Shown here: positions 27,709 through 36,142 of the stretch, in pieces
How the letters are laid out: every line of letters begins with the position of its first letter
Numbering within the stretch: the stretch's first letter is position 1
Source of the DNA: Thiosulfativibrio zosterae
GTDB lineage: Bacteria > Pseudomonadota > Gammaproteobacteria > Thiomicrospirales > Thiomicrospiraceae
NCBI RefSeq assembly: GCF_011398155.1
Contig: NZ_AP021888.1
Span: 640,001-704,000 of the forward strand
Direction: 5' to 3'
Length of the DNA stretch: 64,000 bases
Position numbers and translations under genes: made by a program
Notes under the pieces: generated by a model
What the model was told of the DNA's origin: nothing
The model's input: only the letters and a program-made list of their open reading frames with translations
The model's database searches: none

Positions 27709-28173
27709 ATGGAAATTTTGGCCAAAAAAGATGCAACAGGTCTTAACCTTTTAGAGTTTGGTCCCGTGACCATTGAAATGAGTAATGAGGTGGTAAAAGC
27801 GCTCTATCAGGTGATTGATCAACGCCTAAGCGAATCCGCTACCGCAGAAACTGAAATCTTACAAAAGAAACTCAATGCCTATAAAGTCTTGGCATCCAAA
27901 ATGCGCGCAGTCGATGATCGTATTATCCAAAAGTTTGCGGTGCAACTGCTACCCGAACAATTGGTGACGCTGGTGCGTTTGTCAGGAACGGATAGCTTTT
28001 ATCAAAAAGTATTGCGCAACTTGTCTAAACAAAACCGCCGCCAATTTGAAATCGATTACCAAGAATTTAAACAAATAACCGTGCATCAAGCGTGTATTTA
28101 TATGGAGCAAATTGTGCCCTATATTAAAAAAGCGGCTCAAGAACAGCGCGCCATGCAAGAACAAGTTAGATAG
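27709..28173 (+). CDS. Second FliG C-terminal-like small protein (copy B)
   Basis: A 154-residue soluble protein. Residues about 65-145 show the same helical pattern as copy A and FliG-C: DRIIQKFAVQLLPEQLVTLVRL, then YQKVLRNLSKQNRRQFEIDY, which matches the LRNMSQR..D..DD block better than copy A does. A terminal helix YMEQIVPYIKKAAQEQR follows. The N-terminal 60 residues form an unrelated helical region. An RBS (GAGGTTAGC) precedes ATG. It is co-transcribed with copy A and converges on folB, whose end is 9 bp away. Confidence 0.55.
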   Translation: MEILAKKDATGLNLLEFGPVTIEMSNEVVKALYQVIDQRLSESATAETEILQKKLNAYKVLASKMRAVDDRIIQKFAVQLLPEQLVTLVRLSGTDSFYQKVLRNLSKQNRRQFEIDYQEFKQITVHQACIYMEQIVPYIKKAAQEQRAMQEQVR

Positions 28174-28182
28174 CAAAAATAA

Positions 28183-28551
28183 TTAAACGCGTCGGCGTGT
28201 AATTTTTAGGCCAACCGTTTCTGCTTGGCGAACAGCTTGAGGTTTTTTAACGGTTAAGGTGATTTGTTCAATCCCAAGATATTTTGCCAGTAACAATTGG
28301 CTAAGTTGTTCCGCCAGTGTTTCGAGCAGTTCAAACTGATGGGCTTCTACCCATTCAATCACATCGTCACTCACTTCTTTGTAACTCACCGTTAAATGAA
28401 TGTCATCCGTGGCTGCAGATGCTTGAATATCGGTGAGCATTTCAATATCAAAAAAAAGCGGTTGTTTGAATTCCTTTTCCCAGTCATAAACGCCAATCAC
28501 AGCATCAACTCTTAGGTTGTGGACAAAAATCGTATCTAGTTCCGTTGGCAT
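28183..28551 (-). CDS. folB: Dihydroneopterin aldolase
   Basis: A 122-residue tunnelling-fold enzyme of folate synthesis. Motifs: DTIFVHNLRVDAVIGVYDWEKE (about 6-27; catalytic/structural core), QPLFFDIEML, SYKEVSDDV, FELLETLAEQLSQLLL with the conserved Glu, and the terminal VTVKKPQAVRQAETVG-like segment. It is divergent from plsY. The 88-bp gap must carry both promoters. Confidence 0.95.
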   Translation of the reverse strand: MPTELDTIFVHNLRVDAVIGVYDWEKEFKQPLFFDIEMLTDIQASAATDDIHLTVSYKEVSDDVIEWVEAHQFELLETLAEQLSQLLLAKYLGIEQITLTVKKPQAVRQAETVGLKITRRRV

Positions 28552-28639
28552 GGCCTGTTCTCAAATCAATATAAAGGCTCATCAATATATCAAAATCCAG
28601 TAAAATGACCGAAAAATTTACCAATCTTGGAGTAAAAAC

Positions 28640-29230
28640 ATGTTGATTGAATGGGGCGGCGTTGCCTTAGCTTATTTATTAGGCTCGATTTCATCCGCTA
28701 TCGTGGTTTGTAAACTGATGGGATTAGAAGACCCAAGAGTAGGCGGCTCTGGCAATCCTGGTGCTACCAATGTTAAACGCCTGTATGGTAATAAACCGGC
28801 AGCGATTACTTTAGTGGGTGATATGCTTAAGGGGGTTTTGCCGGTGGTGGTTGCGCAACAAATGGGGTTTGCGCCTGAGATGGTAATTTTGATTGGTTTT
28901 GCAGCGTTTATCGGGCATTTATATCCAATATTTTTTCAGTTTAAAGGCGGCAAAGGTGTTGCAACCATGTTGGGCGTGATGTTTGGCTTGTCTTTGCCGA
29001 TTGGCTTGGCGGTGGGTGGCACTTGGTTGTTTGTGGCTAAGGTGTTAAAAGTTTCATCTTTGTCCGCACTCATTGCGACTGCCTTGGCGCCGATTTATAT
29101 CTACTTTTTATCGGGTGAAATATCTTGGGTGGTTTTGACCGCTGTCATGACAGTGATTTTGTTTTGGCGCCACAAATCCAATATTCAACGCTTGATTCGG
29201 GGTGAAGAAGACTTGATTAAAAAGTCTTAA
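28640..29230 (+). CDS. plsY: Acyl-phosphate:glycerol-3-phosphate acyltransferase
   Basis: A 196-residue membrane protein with five hydrophobic helices and the three PlsY motifs: LGSISSAIV...(GSGNPGATNVKR at about 36-47), GHLYPIFFQFKGGKGVAT (about 94-111), and a third loop before the C-terminal WRHKSNIQRL. It starts phospholipid synthesis using acyl phosphate. GGAG precedes the ATG. A hairpin with the repeat dyad follows the stop. Confidence 0.96.
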   Translation: MLIEWGGVALAYLLGSISSAIVVCKLMGLEDPRVGGSGNPGATNVKRLYGNKPAAITLVGDMLKGVLPVVVAQQMGFAPEMVILIGFAAFIGHLYPIFFQFKGGKGVATMLGVMFGLSLPIGLAVGGTWLFVAKVLKVSSLSALIATALAPIYIYFLSGEISWVVLTAVMTVILFWRHKSNIQRLIRGEEDLIKKS

Positions 29231-29246
29231 AATTAGGCGTTTTTTG

Positions 29247-29280
29247 AGCAAATTTCAACCAGGCCTGGTTAAATTTAGCT
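29247..29280. terminator. Hairpin between plsY and tsaD with AACCAGGCCTGGTT tip
   Basis: The dyad at 29257-29270 is extended by AAATTT on each side (one bulge) and GAGC/GCTT. It is placed between convergent genes, as a shared terminator would be. Confidence 0.6.
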
Positions 29281-29288
29281 TGCAATAA

Positions 29289-29308
29289 CCCTGTAAATGG
29301 TTACAGGG
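29289..29308. terminator. Second hairpin downstream of tsaD
   Basis: CCCTGTAA pairs perfectly with TTACAGGG around a 4-nt loop, 8 bp before the tsaD stop. It may add to tsaD or plsY termination. No long T-tract. Confidence 0.4.
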
Positions 29309-29316
29309 AAAGCCTT

Positions 29317-30369
29317 TTAGATTGCCTCTAAATCTTCCAAAGCCCAACGGGGTTGGCAAGAGAAATCTAAACCATTATGTTGACCTGCAGCCAGGCGTTG
29401 AGCGCCGGCGTAGGCAATCATCGCGCCATTGTCTGTGCAAAACTCTAAGCGTGGGTAAAAAGTTTCTCCCTTGCGTTTTGCCATTAAGGCATCTAATTGC
29501 GCACGAATTTCTCGGTTTGCACTCACGCCTCCTGCCACCACTAATCGATTTAAGCCTTCTTGTTCCAAAGCTCTTTTACATTTTATGGTAAGGGTTTCTG
29601 CAACCGCTAGCTCAAAAGCACGGCAAATATCAGCTTGGGTTTGAGGCAAGTCTTGTGGCGCATCGGTTTTTTGGGCGGCGTGCCAAGTATTGAGTGCAAA
29701 GGTTTTTAAACCGCTAAAGCTCATGTCTAAGCCCGGACGGTCAACCATAGGGCGTGGAAATTTATAGCGATCTGTATTGCCTTGCAAAGCTAAGTTAGAA
29801 ACAATCGGGCCACCCGGATAACCCAGATTCATCATTTTTGCTGTTTTATCAAAAGCTTCGCCGGCAGCATCATCCAAAGTATCGCCCAATAAGCGATAAC
29901 GCCCTATGCCATCCACTCGAATTATCATGGTGTGGCCACCAGAAACGAGCAAACAAATAAACGGAAAGCTTGGTTGCGTTTGTTCTAACATCGGTGCCAG
30001 TAAATGACCTTCCATGTGGTGTACGCCAACAGCGGGTACTTGCCAAGCAAAAGCCAAGCTGCGGGCAACCGCCGCGCCAGTTAATAGAGCACCCATTAAT
30101 CCTGGGCCTGCAGTATAGGCAATGCCGGTTATTTTTTGTGCGCCCAACTGAGCTTCTTCTAAGCAGGCTTCAATGAGGGGCAAAACTCGTAAGATGTGGT
30201 CGCGCGATGCTAGCTCTGGAACCACGCCACCATATTCGGCATGTAATTCAACTTGGCTATAAAGTTGATGCGCCAATAAACCCTGCTCGCTGTGGTAAAT
30301 GGCTATGCCGGTTTCGTCGCAAGAACTTTCAATGCCCAAAGTGATTTGAGGGGGTTTTGTGGTTTGCAT
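29317..30369 (-). CDS. tsaD: tRNA N6-threonylcarbamoyladenosine transferase subunit TsaD
   Basis: A 350-residue ASKHA-fold protein making t6A37 with TsaB/TsaE. Motifs: [15 protein letters not shown] near the N-terminus, [31 protein letters not shown] (metal-binding His pair), [32 protein letters not shown] and [12 protein letters not shown]. The open frame extends 29 codons upstream, but ATG at 30369 has AAGGAA in register and gives the usual N-terminus. It is divergent from the rpsU operon. Confidence 0.96.
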   Translation of the reverse strand: MQTTKPPQITLGIESSCDETGIAIYHSEQGLLAHQLYSQVELHAEYGGVVPELASRDHILRVLPLIEACLEEAQLGAQKITGIAYTAGPGLMGALLTGAAVARSLAFAWQVPAVGVHHMEGHLLAPMLEQTQPSFPFICLLVSGGHTMIIRVDGIGRYRLLGDTLDDAAGEAFDKTAKMMNLGYPGGPIVSNLALQGNTDRYKFPRPMVDRPGLDMSFSGLKTFALNTWHAAQKTDAPQDLPQTQADICRAFELAVAETLTIKCKRALEQEGLNRLVVAGGVSANREIRAQLDALMAKRKGETFYPRLEFCTDNGAMIAYAGAQRLAAGQHNGLDFSCQPRWALEDLEAI

Positions 30370-30446
30370 TGCGAAATTCCTTGCTGATTTGGTTGCTTCA
30401 ATGGACTGAATTTTAACAAAATATATGAAATTGTCCGAAGATTTGT

Positions 30447-30476
30447 TTGCAATCAAATTAGTCTAAGGTTTATAAT
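30447..30476 (+). promoter_or_regulatory. Promoter of the rpsU-yqeY-dnaG-rpoD operon
   Basis: TTGCAA (30447-30452), 18 bp, TATAAT (30471-30476). The start would lie about 60 nt before rpsU. Confidence 0.6.
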
Positions 30477-30544
30477 TGTCGTTTTCCGATTTTCTAAAAC
30501 ACTTTTAGTTAATCGTATTATCAGATTTATAAAAGAGAATCCTC

Positions 30545-30760
30545 ATGCCAAGCGTAAAATTAAGAGATACCGAACCATTTGACGTAGCTTTGCGTCGTTT
30601 TAAGCGTGCTTGTGAAAAAGCAGGCGTTTTAACAGAAACTCGCAAGCGCGAATTCTATGAAAAACCTACTTGGGTTAAAAAGCGTATGAAAGCTGCCGCT
30701 GTTAAGCGTTTAGCTAAGCGTTTGTCTCGTGACAACCGTCGCACAACTCGTTTATATTAA
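30545..30760 (+). CDS. rpsU: Ribosomal protein bS21
   Basis: 71 residues, very basic, starting [21 protein letters not shown] and ending RRTTRLY, as in gammaproteobacterial S21. It binds the 30S subunit near the anti-Shine-Dalgarno end of 16S rRNA. It is the first gene of the macromolecular synthesis operon. Confidence 0.98.
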   Translation: MPSVKLRDTEPFDVALRRFKRACEKAGVLTETRKREFYEKPTWVKKRMKAAAVKRLAKRLSRDNRRTTRLY

Positions 30761-30777
30761 TTTTTAAGGTTATTTAA

Positions 30778-31230
30778 ATGTCTTGTGAGTTAAAAGCAAC
30801 GCTTTCAGCTGCCATGAAAGAGGCGATGAAAGCTAAGCAAAAAGAGCGTTTGTTGGTGATTAGAACGATTCAAGCGGCCATTAAGCAGGTTGAAATCGAT
30901 AATCAAATCACAATCGAAGAAGATGCAGAAATTCTGCCGATTCTCGATAAAATGCTTAAACAACGCCGTGAATCTGAAAAGCAATATATTGAAGCAGGTC
31001 GTCCAGAGCTGGCTGAAGTGGAAGCTTTTGAGATGACGGTTATTCAAGAGTTTTTGCCTCAGGCTTTGACAACAGATGAAATTCAGCAAATGATTGAAGT
31101 TGCTGTTGCTGAGTCAGGTGCGGCCACTATGCAAGAAATGGGCAAAGTCATGGCGATTTTAAAACCCCAAATGCAAGGGCGTGCTGATATGAGTGAAGTC
31201 AGTAAGTTAATTAAAGCTAAACTTGGCTAA
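30778..31230 (+). CDS. yqeY: GatB/YqeY domain protein
   Basis: A 150-residue helical protein with the YqeY signature: KEAMKAKQKERLLVIRTIQAAIKQVEID (split across about 13-40), KMLKQRRESEKQYIEAGRPELA (about 60-80), EFLPQALT, and GKVMAILKPQMQGRADM. The domain resembles the tRNA-binding tail of GatB. Its function as a free protein is not settled. The position between rpsU and dnaG is common in gammaproteobacteria. Confidence 0.92.
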   Translation: MSCELKATLSAAMKEAMKAKQKERLLVIRTIQAAIKQVEIDNQITIEEDAEILPILDKMLKQRRESEKQYIEAGRPELAEVEAFEMTVIQEFLPQALTTDEIQQMIEVAVAESGAATMQEMGKVMAILKPQMQGRADMSEVSKLIKAKLG

Positions 31231-31347
31231 AAGCTTTTTAATGAGAAGCCTTTGCTTGGAGCACGCTCTTAGCAAACAATGCCTAGGCAAAAACATTGGC
31301 AAGTTCATTGTTTAACTCATTTAGTAAGACCATTTAAAATCGAGAAG

Positions 31348-31377
31348 CCCATCAGTTTTTAAATTGATGGGTTTTTT
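31348..31377 (+). terminator. Terminator between yqeY and dnaG
   Basis: CCCATCA (31348-31354) pairs with TGATGGG (31365-31371), followed by TTTTTT. It splits the operon into an abundant ribosomal-protein part and a low-abundance primase/sigma part, as the known internal terminator does in E. coli. Confidence 0.75.
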
Positions 31378-31428
31378 GCGTTTATGGGGGTGCATTCGCA
31401 CTGTCATTTCGTTTTGTGGAGTGAGGTC

Positions 31429-33186
31429 ATGCAACATTCTGGGAGTATTCCCAAGTCTTTTATAGAAGATTTATTGGCGCGTGCGGACATCGTACAGGTC
31501 ATTAATCAGCGAGTGCCTTTAAAAAAGGCCGGTGGAACCTATAAAGCCTGCTGTCCATTTCACAGTGAAAAGACGCCCTCATTTAATGTCAATCCACAAA
31601 AGCAGTTTTATCATTGCTTTGGCTGCGGTGCGAGTGGCGACTCGCTGAAGTTTTTGATGGAGTATGACGGCTTAAGTTTTGTTGAGGCAGTAGAAACTTT
31701 AGCACAAATGAATGGCTTGCAAGTTCCACGCGAGCAGTTGACACCCAAGCAAAAAGAGCAGCAAAAGAAAACCCACGACCTTTATGATGTAATGCATCTC
31801 GTGGCTAAATTTTATCGCCAACAACTGCGTGTACATCCGCAAGCCGAGTTAGCCAAAAGTTATTTAAAAAATCGTGGCTTATCGGCAGAGATTGCCAAAG
31901 AATTTGTAGTGGGTTTTGCGCCGAATGGTTGGGATGTATTAGAAAAAGGGCTAAAAGCGGATGCAGTGTTACTTCAACAATTGGTTGAGTGTGGCATGCT
32001 GGTTCAAAAAGAGAATCGTTATTACGACCGTTTTCGTGGACGAGTGATGTTTCCGATTCGAGATGGGCGAGGGCGAGTGGTCGCTTTTGGTGGGCGCGTA
32101 ATTGATGATGAGCAGCCCAAATATTTAAATTCACCCGAAACGCCTATTTTTCATAAAAGCTATGCTTTGTATGGCTTATATGAAATGCGCCAGTCCCGCC
32201 AAAATTTTGAACAAATTTTAGTGGTTGAGGGCTATATGGATGTGGTTTCGCTGGCGCAGTTTGGCATTCGCAATGCGGTTGCCACCTTGGGAACAGCGAC
32301 GACCAATGAACATTTAGATATGCTGTTTCGCCAAGTGAATGAGGTTGTTTTTTGTTTTGATGGCGATGCGGCGGGCTTAAAGGCGGCTTGGAAAGCGTTA
32401 GACTTGGCTTTGCCAAAAATGATTGAAAATCGTTCAATCAAGTTTTTGTTTTTAGCGCAAGGTGAAGACCCAGATTCAACCGTTCGTAAAGAGGGGGTAG
32501 ATGGGTTTCAAAAAAGAATCGCTGAGTCTATGCCCTTGTCACAATTTTTATTGGACGGTTTGGCGGCAAAAGTGTCTGCGCCAAAAGGTTCGCCAGAAGC
32601 AAGGCATCAATTGGTGGTTTTAGCCGCGCCTTACATTCAAAAAGCCCAGGGCTTGTATCAGTTTTTGTTGGCGGAAGCCTTTGCTCAAAAACTAGGATTG
32701 CCCACTTGGCGTTTGGAAAAAGAAATGGGGGTTAGGTCAGGGTTTGCGACCAATCAAAATAACAAACAGCCCACTAAAGCGCTAACACCGTCAACCCAAA
32801 TTAAATCCTTGCCCTTTAAATTGATGGCTATTTTGGTGCGCCGACCTTATTGGGCGATTGCCTTCGAGGCAGATTTGCTAACCGCGTTGGTTGAAGATAA
32901 GCGCCAAGAATACCAATTATTAGCACAGGTGGTTGTCTTGTTGCAGCAACATAATTATTTAATTGATGCCGTGGCACAGTGGATGCTTTCAAGCGGGTGG
33001 CAAGCAACTTGGAAAGCCTTGCAAGATATTTCTTTGTTGGATGACGATGGATTTTTGCGCGGCGAGTTTGATTTTTCGTTTGTAAAGTTGGCAACTGAAC
33101 TTAAAGAAGCGCAGCTGCTCAGTGCCGGTTTAAATGATTCAGCGCTAGCAGATTTAGACAAATTTTTAAAAGATTTAAAAAATTAA
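31429..33186 (+). CDS. dnaG: DNA primase
   Basis: 585 residues from ATG 31429, which has GGAG 7 nt upstream (an in-frame ATG at 31384 lacks this). The N-terminal CHC2 zinc finger has CPFHSEKTPSF...HCFGCG (about 40-65). Then come the catalytic core with FGGRVIDDEQPKYLNSPETPIF and the TOPRIM domain VVEGYMDVVSLAQ...FDGDAAG (about 250-305). The DnaB-binding C-terminal helical domain follows. It synthesises replication primers. Length is normal. Confidence 0.96.
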   Translation: MQHSGSIPKSFIEDLLARADIVQVINQRVPLKKAGGTYKACCPFHSEKTPSFNVNPQKQFYHCFGCGASGDSLKFLMEYDGLSFVEAVETLAQMNGLQVPREQLTPKQKEQQKKTHDLYDVMHLVAKFYRQQLRVHPQAELAKSYLKNRGLSAEIAKEFVVGFAPNGWDVLEKGLKADAVLLQQLVECGMLVQKENRYYDRFRGRVMFPIRDGRGRVVAFGGRVIDDEQPKYLNSPETPIFHKSYALYGLYEMRQSRQNFEQILVVEGYMDVVSLAQFGIRNAVATLGTATTNEHLDMLFRQVNEVVFCFDGDAAGLKAAWKALDLALPKMIENRSIKFLFLAQGEDPDSTVRKEGVDGFQKRIAESMPLSQFLLDGLAAKVSAPKGSPEARHQLVVLAAPYIQKAQGLYQFLLAEAFAQKLGLPTWRLEKEMGVRSGFATNQNNKQPTKALTPSTQIKSLPFKLMAILVRRPYWAIAFEADLLTALVEDKRQEYQLLAQVVVLLQQHNYLIDAVAQWMLSSGWQATWKALQDISLLDDDGFLRGEFDFSFVKLATELKEAQLLSAGLNDSALADLDKFLKDLKN

Positions 33187-33188
33187 AG

Positions 33189-33197
33189 TTATCCACA
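33189..33197 (+). promoter_or_regulatory. Consensus DnaA box before rpoD
   Basis: TTATCCACA, a perfect DnaA 9-mer, lies 3 bp after the dnaG stop. It is 10 bp before TATAAT (33207-33212), a possible -10 of an rpoD promoter. Whether DnaA acts here is inference. Confidence 0.45.
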
Positions 33198-33289
33198 ATA
33201 ATTCAGTATAATACTCAGTTCTGTTTTTTATGATATCCAAATGGATATTGTGCAGAACTGCTAATCCAATCGCATTTTTTGAGGCAACC

Positions 33290-35074
33290 ATGACAAGAGT
33301 TGAAAGAAAACAACAGTTAATCGATTTAATTGATAGAGCCAAGGAACTCGGGTACTTAACCTTTTCCGATGTTAACGATGTGTTGCCCGATGATATTGAA
33401 GAAGATCAGTTAGGCCAAATTTTAACGATTTTGCGTGATTTCGGTATCCAGCTGTTTGATTCTGCACCAGACGCAGACGAGTTATTGACCAAAGAAGGCG
33501 AAACCTTTGACGAGTCAGCAGCAGAAGCCGCCATTTTAGCGCTGGCTGATGTTGATGCAGAATTTGGTCGCACCACTGATCCTGTGCGTATGTATATGCG
33601 TGAAATGGGTTCTGTTGAATTATTAACTCGCGAAGGCGAAATCGATATTGCCAAGCGTATCGAACTTAATATTCGTGATATGTTAGAAGCGTTGGCAAAA
33701 TACCCCATGTCTGCCATCAGCTTTACCTCAAACTTCACTAAAATTGACGACGGTGAAGGCAAGATTGCTGACTTTATTCAAGGTTTTATTCGCCCAGAAG
33801 ATTTAGTGGATATTCCAGTTGAAGAGCTTTCTCCAGATTCAGACAATACCGAGCCGAAAGAAGACGGTATAAACCCAGAAGAGTTGCAGGCATTTATTGA
33901 TGAAATGATGCGTGTTTCGGAAGTGGCTGTGAAAGCCGAAGAGAAGTACGGGTACTCAGATCCTAAAGCGGTCAAAAAGCGTATGGAGGTGGTTGCACTT
34001 TTCCAAACCGTTAAATTGTCACCAATTTTTATTAACCGTTCGATTAAGGGTATTAAAAATAAAGTTGGCCAAATTCGTGAACAAGAAAAAGTAATTGTTA
34101 ATTTGGTTATGCGCGAAATCGGTGTGCCAAGAACCAGCTTCTTAGGTTTGTTTGTGGGCAATGAAACCAAAGCAGACTTAATCGACAACATGATTGCCGC
34201 GCACCCAGATAAAGCAGAAGCCCTAGAAGCGGCGCGCTCTGAAATTAAGCGTTCACAAAAGCGTTTAATCATGATAGAAAAAGCTGAAAAAATGCCAATC
34301 AGCTTTTATAAAGAAATTTATAAGTCACTTAGCAAATCAGAAACCAAAGCCCGTGCCGCTAAGCGCGAGATGATTGAAGCCAACTTGCGTTTGGTAATCT
34401 CTATCGCCAAAAAATACACCAACCGCGGTTTACAGTTCTTAGATTTAATTCAAGAGGGTAACATTGGTTTGATGAAAGCGGTTGATAAATTTGAATACCG
34501 TCGCGGTTACAAGTTTTCAACCTATGCTACCTGGTGGATTCGTCAGGCAATCACGCGTTCAATTGCAGACCAAGCCAGAACCATTCGTATTCCGGTACAT
34601 ATGATTGAAACCATTAATAAACTCAATCGTATTCAGCGTCAGTTGTTGCAAAAAATGGGTCGTGAACCCACGCCAGAAGAATTGGCTGAAGAAATGGAAA
34701 TGCCTGAAGATAAAATTCGCAAGGTCATGAAAATTGCCAAAGAACCCATTTCTATGGAAACCCCAGTGGGTGACGATGAAGATTCTTCACTAGGCGATTT
34801 TATTGAAGACTCTAATATTCTGTCACCACAAGAGGCGGCAGACTTAGAAGGTATGAGTGAAACCACGCGTGAAATGTTAAACACCTTAACGCCACGCGAA
34901 GCCAAAGTATTGCGTATGCGTTTTGGTTTGGGCATGAACACTGACCACACGCTCGAAGAAGTGGGCAAACAATTTGATGTCACGCGTGAGCGTATTCGTC
35001 AAATCGAAGCCAAAGCCTTGCGCAAATTGCGTCATCCCAGTCGTGCAGAAAAACTTAAAAGTTTCTTAGATTAA
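33290..35074 (+). CDS. rpoD: RNA polymerase sigma factor RpoD (sigma-70)
   Basis: 594 residues from ATG 33290 (GAGG upstream). Region 1.1 is at about 1-75 ([21 protein letters not shown]), region 1.2 has [22 protein letters not shown] (about 95-117), a non-conserved acidic insert spans about 160-350, and region 2 has [25 protein letters not shown] and [17 protein letters not shown]. Region 3 and region 4 follow ([38 protein letters not shown]). The housekeeping sigma factor and last gene of the operon. Long antisense frames within it are composition shadows. Confidence 0.98.
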   Translation: MTRVERKQQLIDLIDRAKELGYLTFSDVNDVLPDDIEEDQLGQILTILRDFGIQLFDSAPDADELLTKEGETFDESAAEAAILALADVDAEFGRTTDPVRMYMREMGSVELLTREGEIDIAKRIELNIRDMLEALAKYPMSAISFTSNFTKIDDGEGKIADFIQGFIRPEDLVDIPVEELSPDSDNTEPKEDGINPEELQAFIDEMMRVSEVAVKAEEKYGYSDPKAVKKRMEVVALFQTVKLSPIFINRSIKGIKNKVGQIREQEKVIVNLVMREIGVPRTSFLGLFVGNETKADLIDNMIAAHPDKAEALEAARSEIKRSQKRLIMIEKAEKMPISFYKEIYKSLSKSETKARAAKREMIEANLRLVISIAKKYTNRGLQFLDLIQEGNIGLMKAVDKFEYRRGYKFSTYATWWIRQAITRSIADQARTIRIPVHMIETINKLNRIQRQLLQKMGREPTPEELAEEMEMPEDKIRKVMKIAKEPISMETPVGDDEDSSLGDFIEDSNILSPQEAADLEGMSETTREMLNTLTPREAKVLRMRFGLGMNTDHTLEEVGKQFDVTRERIRQIEAKALRKLRHPSRAEKLKSFLD

Positions 35075-35083
35075 TCAAATTAA

Positions 35084-35114
35084 GGGTTTTGCCGTAAAAA
35101 CTACTGCAAAACCC
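35084..35114 (+). terminator. Hairpin after rpoD
   Basis: GGGTTTTGC (35084-35092) pairs perfectly with GCAAAACCC (35106-35114). No T-tract follows, so termination may need help or the hairpin may protect the mRNA end. Confidence 0.45.
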
Positions 35115-35140
35115 CTAAAATTAACTATAATACCCACAAA

Positions 35141-35162
35141 TTTTGACCAGGCCTGGTCAAAA
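35141..35162. repeat. Extended dyad copy before the tRNA gene
   Basis: A perfect 22-base palindrome with ACCAGGCCTGGT at its centre and TTTTG/CAAAA arms. It sits between rpoD and the tRNA, where it could be a terminator tip or lie in the tRNA promoter region (TATAAT at 35126-35131). Confidence 0.8.
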
Positions 35163-35186
35163 TGATCGAAAAATTCACATCTTTTT

Positions 35187-35263
35187 GCCTCTTTAGCTCA
35201 GTTGGTTAGAGCACCCGACTCATAATCGGTAGGTCCTGTGTTCAAGTCACAGAAGAGGCACCA
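35187..35263 (+). tRNA. tRNA with CAU anticodon (elongator Met, or lysidine-type Ile2)
   Basis: 77 nt including encoded CCA. The acceptor stem GCCTCTT pairs with AAGAGGC, discriminator A. The D arm is GCTCAGTTGGTTAGAGC and the anticodon loop CTCATAA gives CAU. The T arm contains TTCAAGTC. It lacks the initiator features (C1-A72 mismatch, three G-C pairs). The TTCAAGTC arm and the CGACTCATAATCG anticodon region look more like E. coli tRNA-Ile2 than elongator tRNA-Met, so the amino acid is uncertain. Confidence 0.92.
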
Positions 35264-35285
35264 TCTATTTTAAATATTCTGACTG

Positions 35286-35861
35286 CTATTGCAGGTGACA
35301 TAAATCTGCATAAGGTTTTAATAAGTCTTTCAACCCGTTATTACTAAAAATATAGCTGTGTTTGCCCAATGTTCTGTGTTCTAGGGTGATTTCTATTTGA
35401 TGGCTTTCACTTAGGTTGTTTAATAAATCGCGATAGGCAGTTTGCAAGCTTTGCATTTTTTTGTCAGCAATTTCAAAACGAATTTTATTAAAAGTTTCTT
35501 CATAGGTCTGTGTAACCGACAGCACACCATTAATAGTGTTTGATGCAGTAGATTTAAAGTTGGCTATGCCTAAGGTTACAAACTTTGGATATTCAGAAAT
35601 AATGGCATCATCCATTAGGATAAGTTCAATCAACGGCAGCGGGCTTTGAATATGACAGCTAATCCCCAAATAAATGGGCGCATTGGCTTGTTTGGTGTAA
35701 AGCTGAATACTGGTGACGGACTGATTGAAGTCTTGAGTGGTTTGCAAAATAAAGTCGCCTTGCTGAATGTCTTCTGCAAAAGCGAGTTGCATAGGGTTAC
35801 TGAGAGTAAGAACTGCAGTGATAAAAATTGAGCGTAAATAAAAAGAGTATTGAGGGTTCAA
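35286..35861 (-). CDS. Hypothetical exported protein
   Basis: A 191-residue protein I do not recognise. It has a signal peptide (about 1-29, hydrophobic core SIFITAVLTLS, cleavage likely after AFA) and a mature part of mixed beta and alpha character with no lipobox or later TM segment. TAYRDLLNNLSESHQIEITLEHRT (about 141-164) is the most helical stretch. It is probably periplasmic. It ends 22 bp after the tRNA on the opposite strand and stands alone, divergent from the porin. Confidence 0.6.
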   Translation of the reverse strand: MNPQYSFYLRSIFITAVLTLSNPMQLAFAEDIQQGDFILQTTQDFNQSVTSIQLYTKQANAPIYLGISCHIQSPLPLIELILMDDAIISEYPKFVTLGIANFKSTASNTINGVLSVTQTYEETFNKIRFEIADKKMQSLQTAYRDLLNNLSESHQIEITLEHRTLGKHSYIFSNNGLKDLLKPYADLCHLQ

Positions 35862-36049
35862 GTTTTTTGTCCTAGATTTGTTTAAAGCGCCTAGTTTAAA
35901 GCTTTGTGGTTAAGATGCCAAAATTTGATGCCAAGTTTTCACAAGTAAAATTGAAGCAATATTTAAGCATTAATGTGTAGTGATTGTAATTAACGCTTGT
36001 TGTAAAAAAACAACACACTTTAATTTTGTTGTTTTTTTTATAAAAAAAT

Positions 36050-36078
36050 TTGCACAGCTTTTTAAAAGTCCCTATAGT
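36050..36078 (+). promoter_or_regulatory. Porin gene promoter
   Basis: TTGCAC (36050-36055), 17 bp, TATAGT (36073-36078), within very AT-rich DNA (35862-36142 holds no gene). It leaves a leader of about 58 nt before the porin ATG. Confidence 0.6.
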
Positions 36079-36142
36079 AAGCAACAAGTTCACCGAAGTG
36101 GACATTTATAAAAAACAAACTATTCAAAATAGGAATATATAA

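Noticed and set aside
33406-34983. Three long antisense frames opposite rpoD
   Set aside because: They mirror codon composition of rpoD, lack ribosome sites and recognisable domains, and rpoD is certain.
35187-35861. tRNA-associated integrative element
   Set aside because: No integrase, no repeated tRNA 3' end and no shift in gene content were found; only one orphan gene lies beside it.
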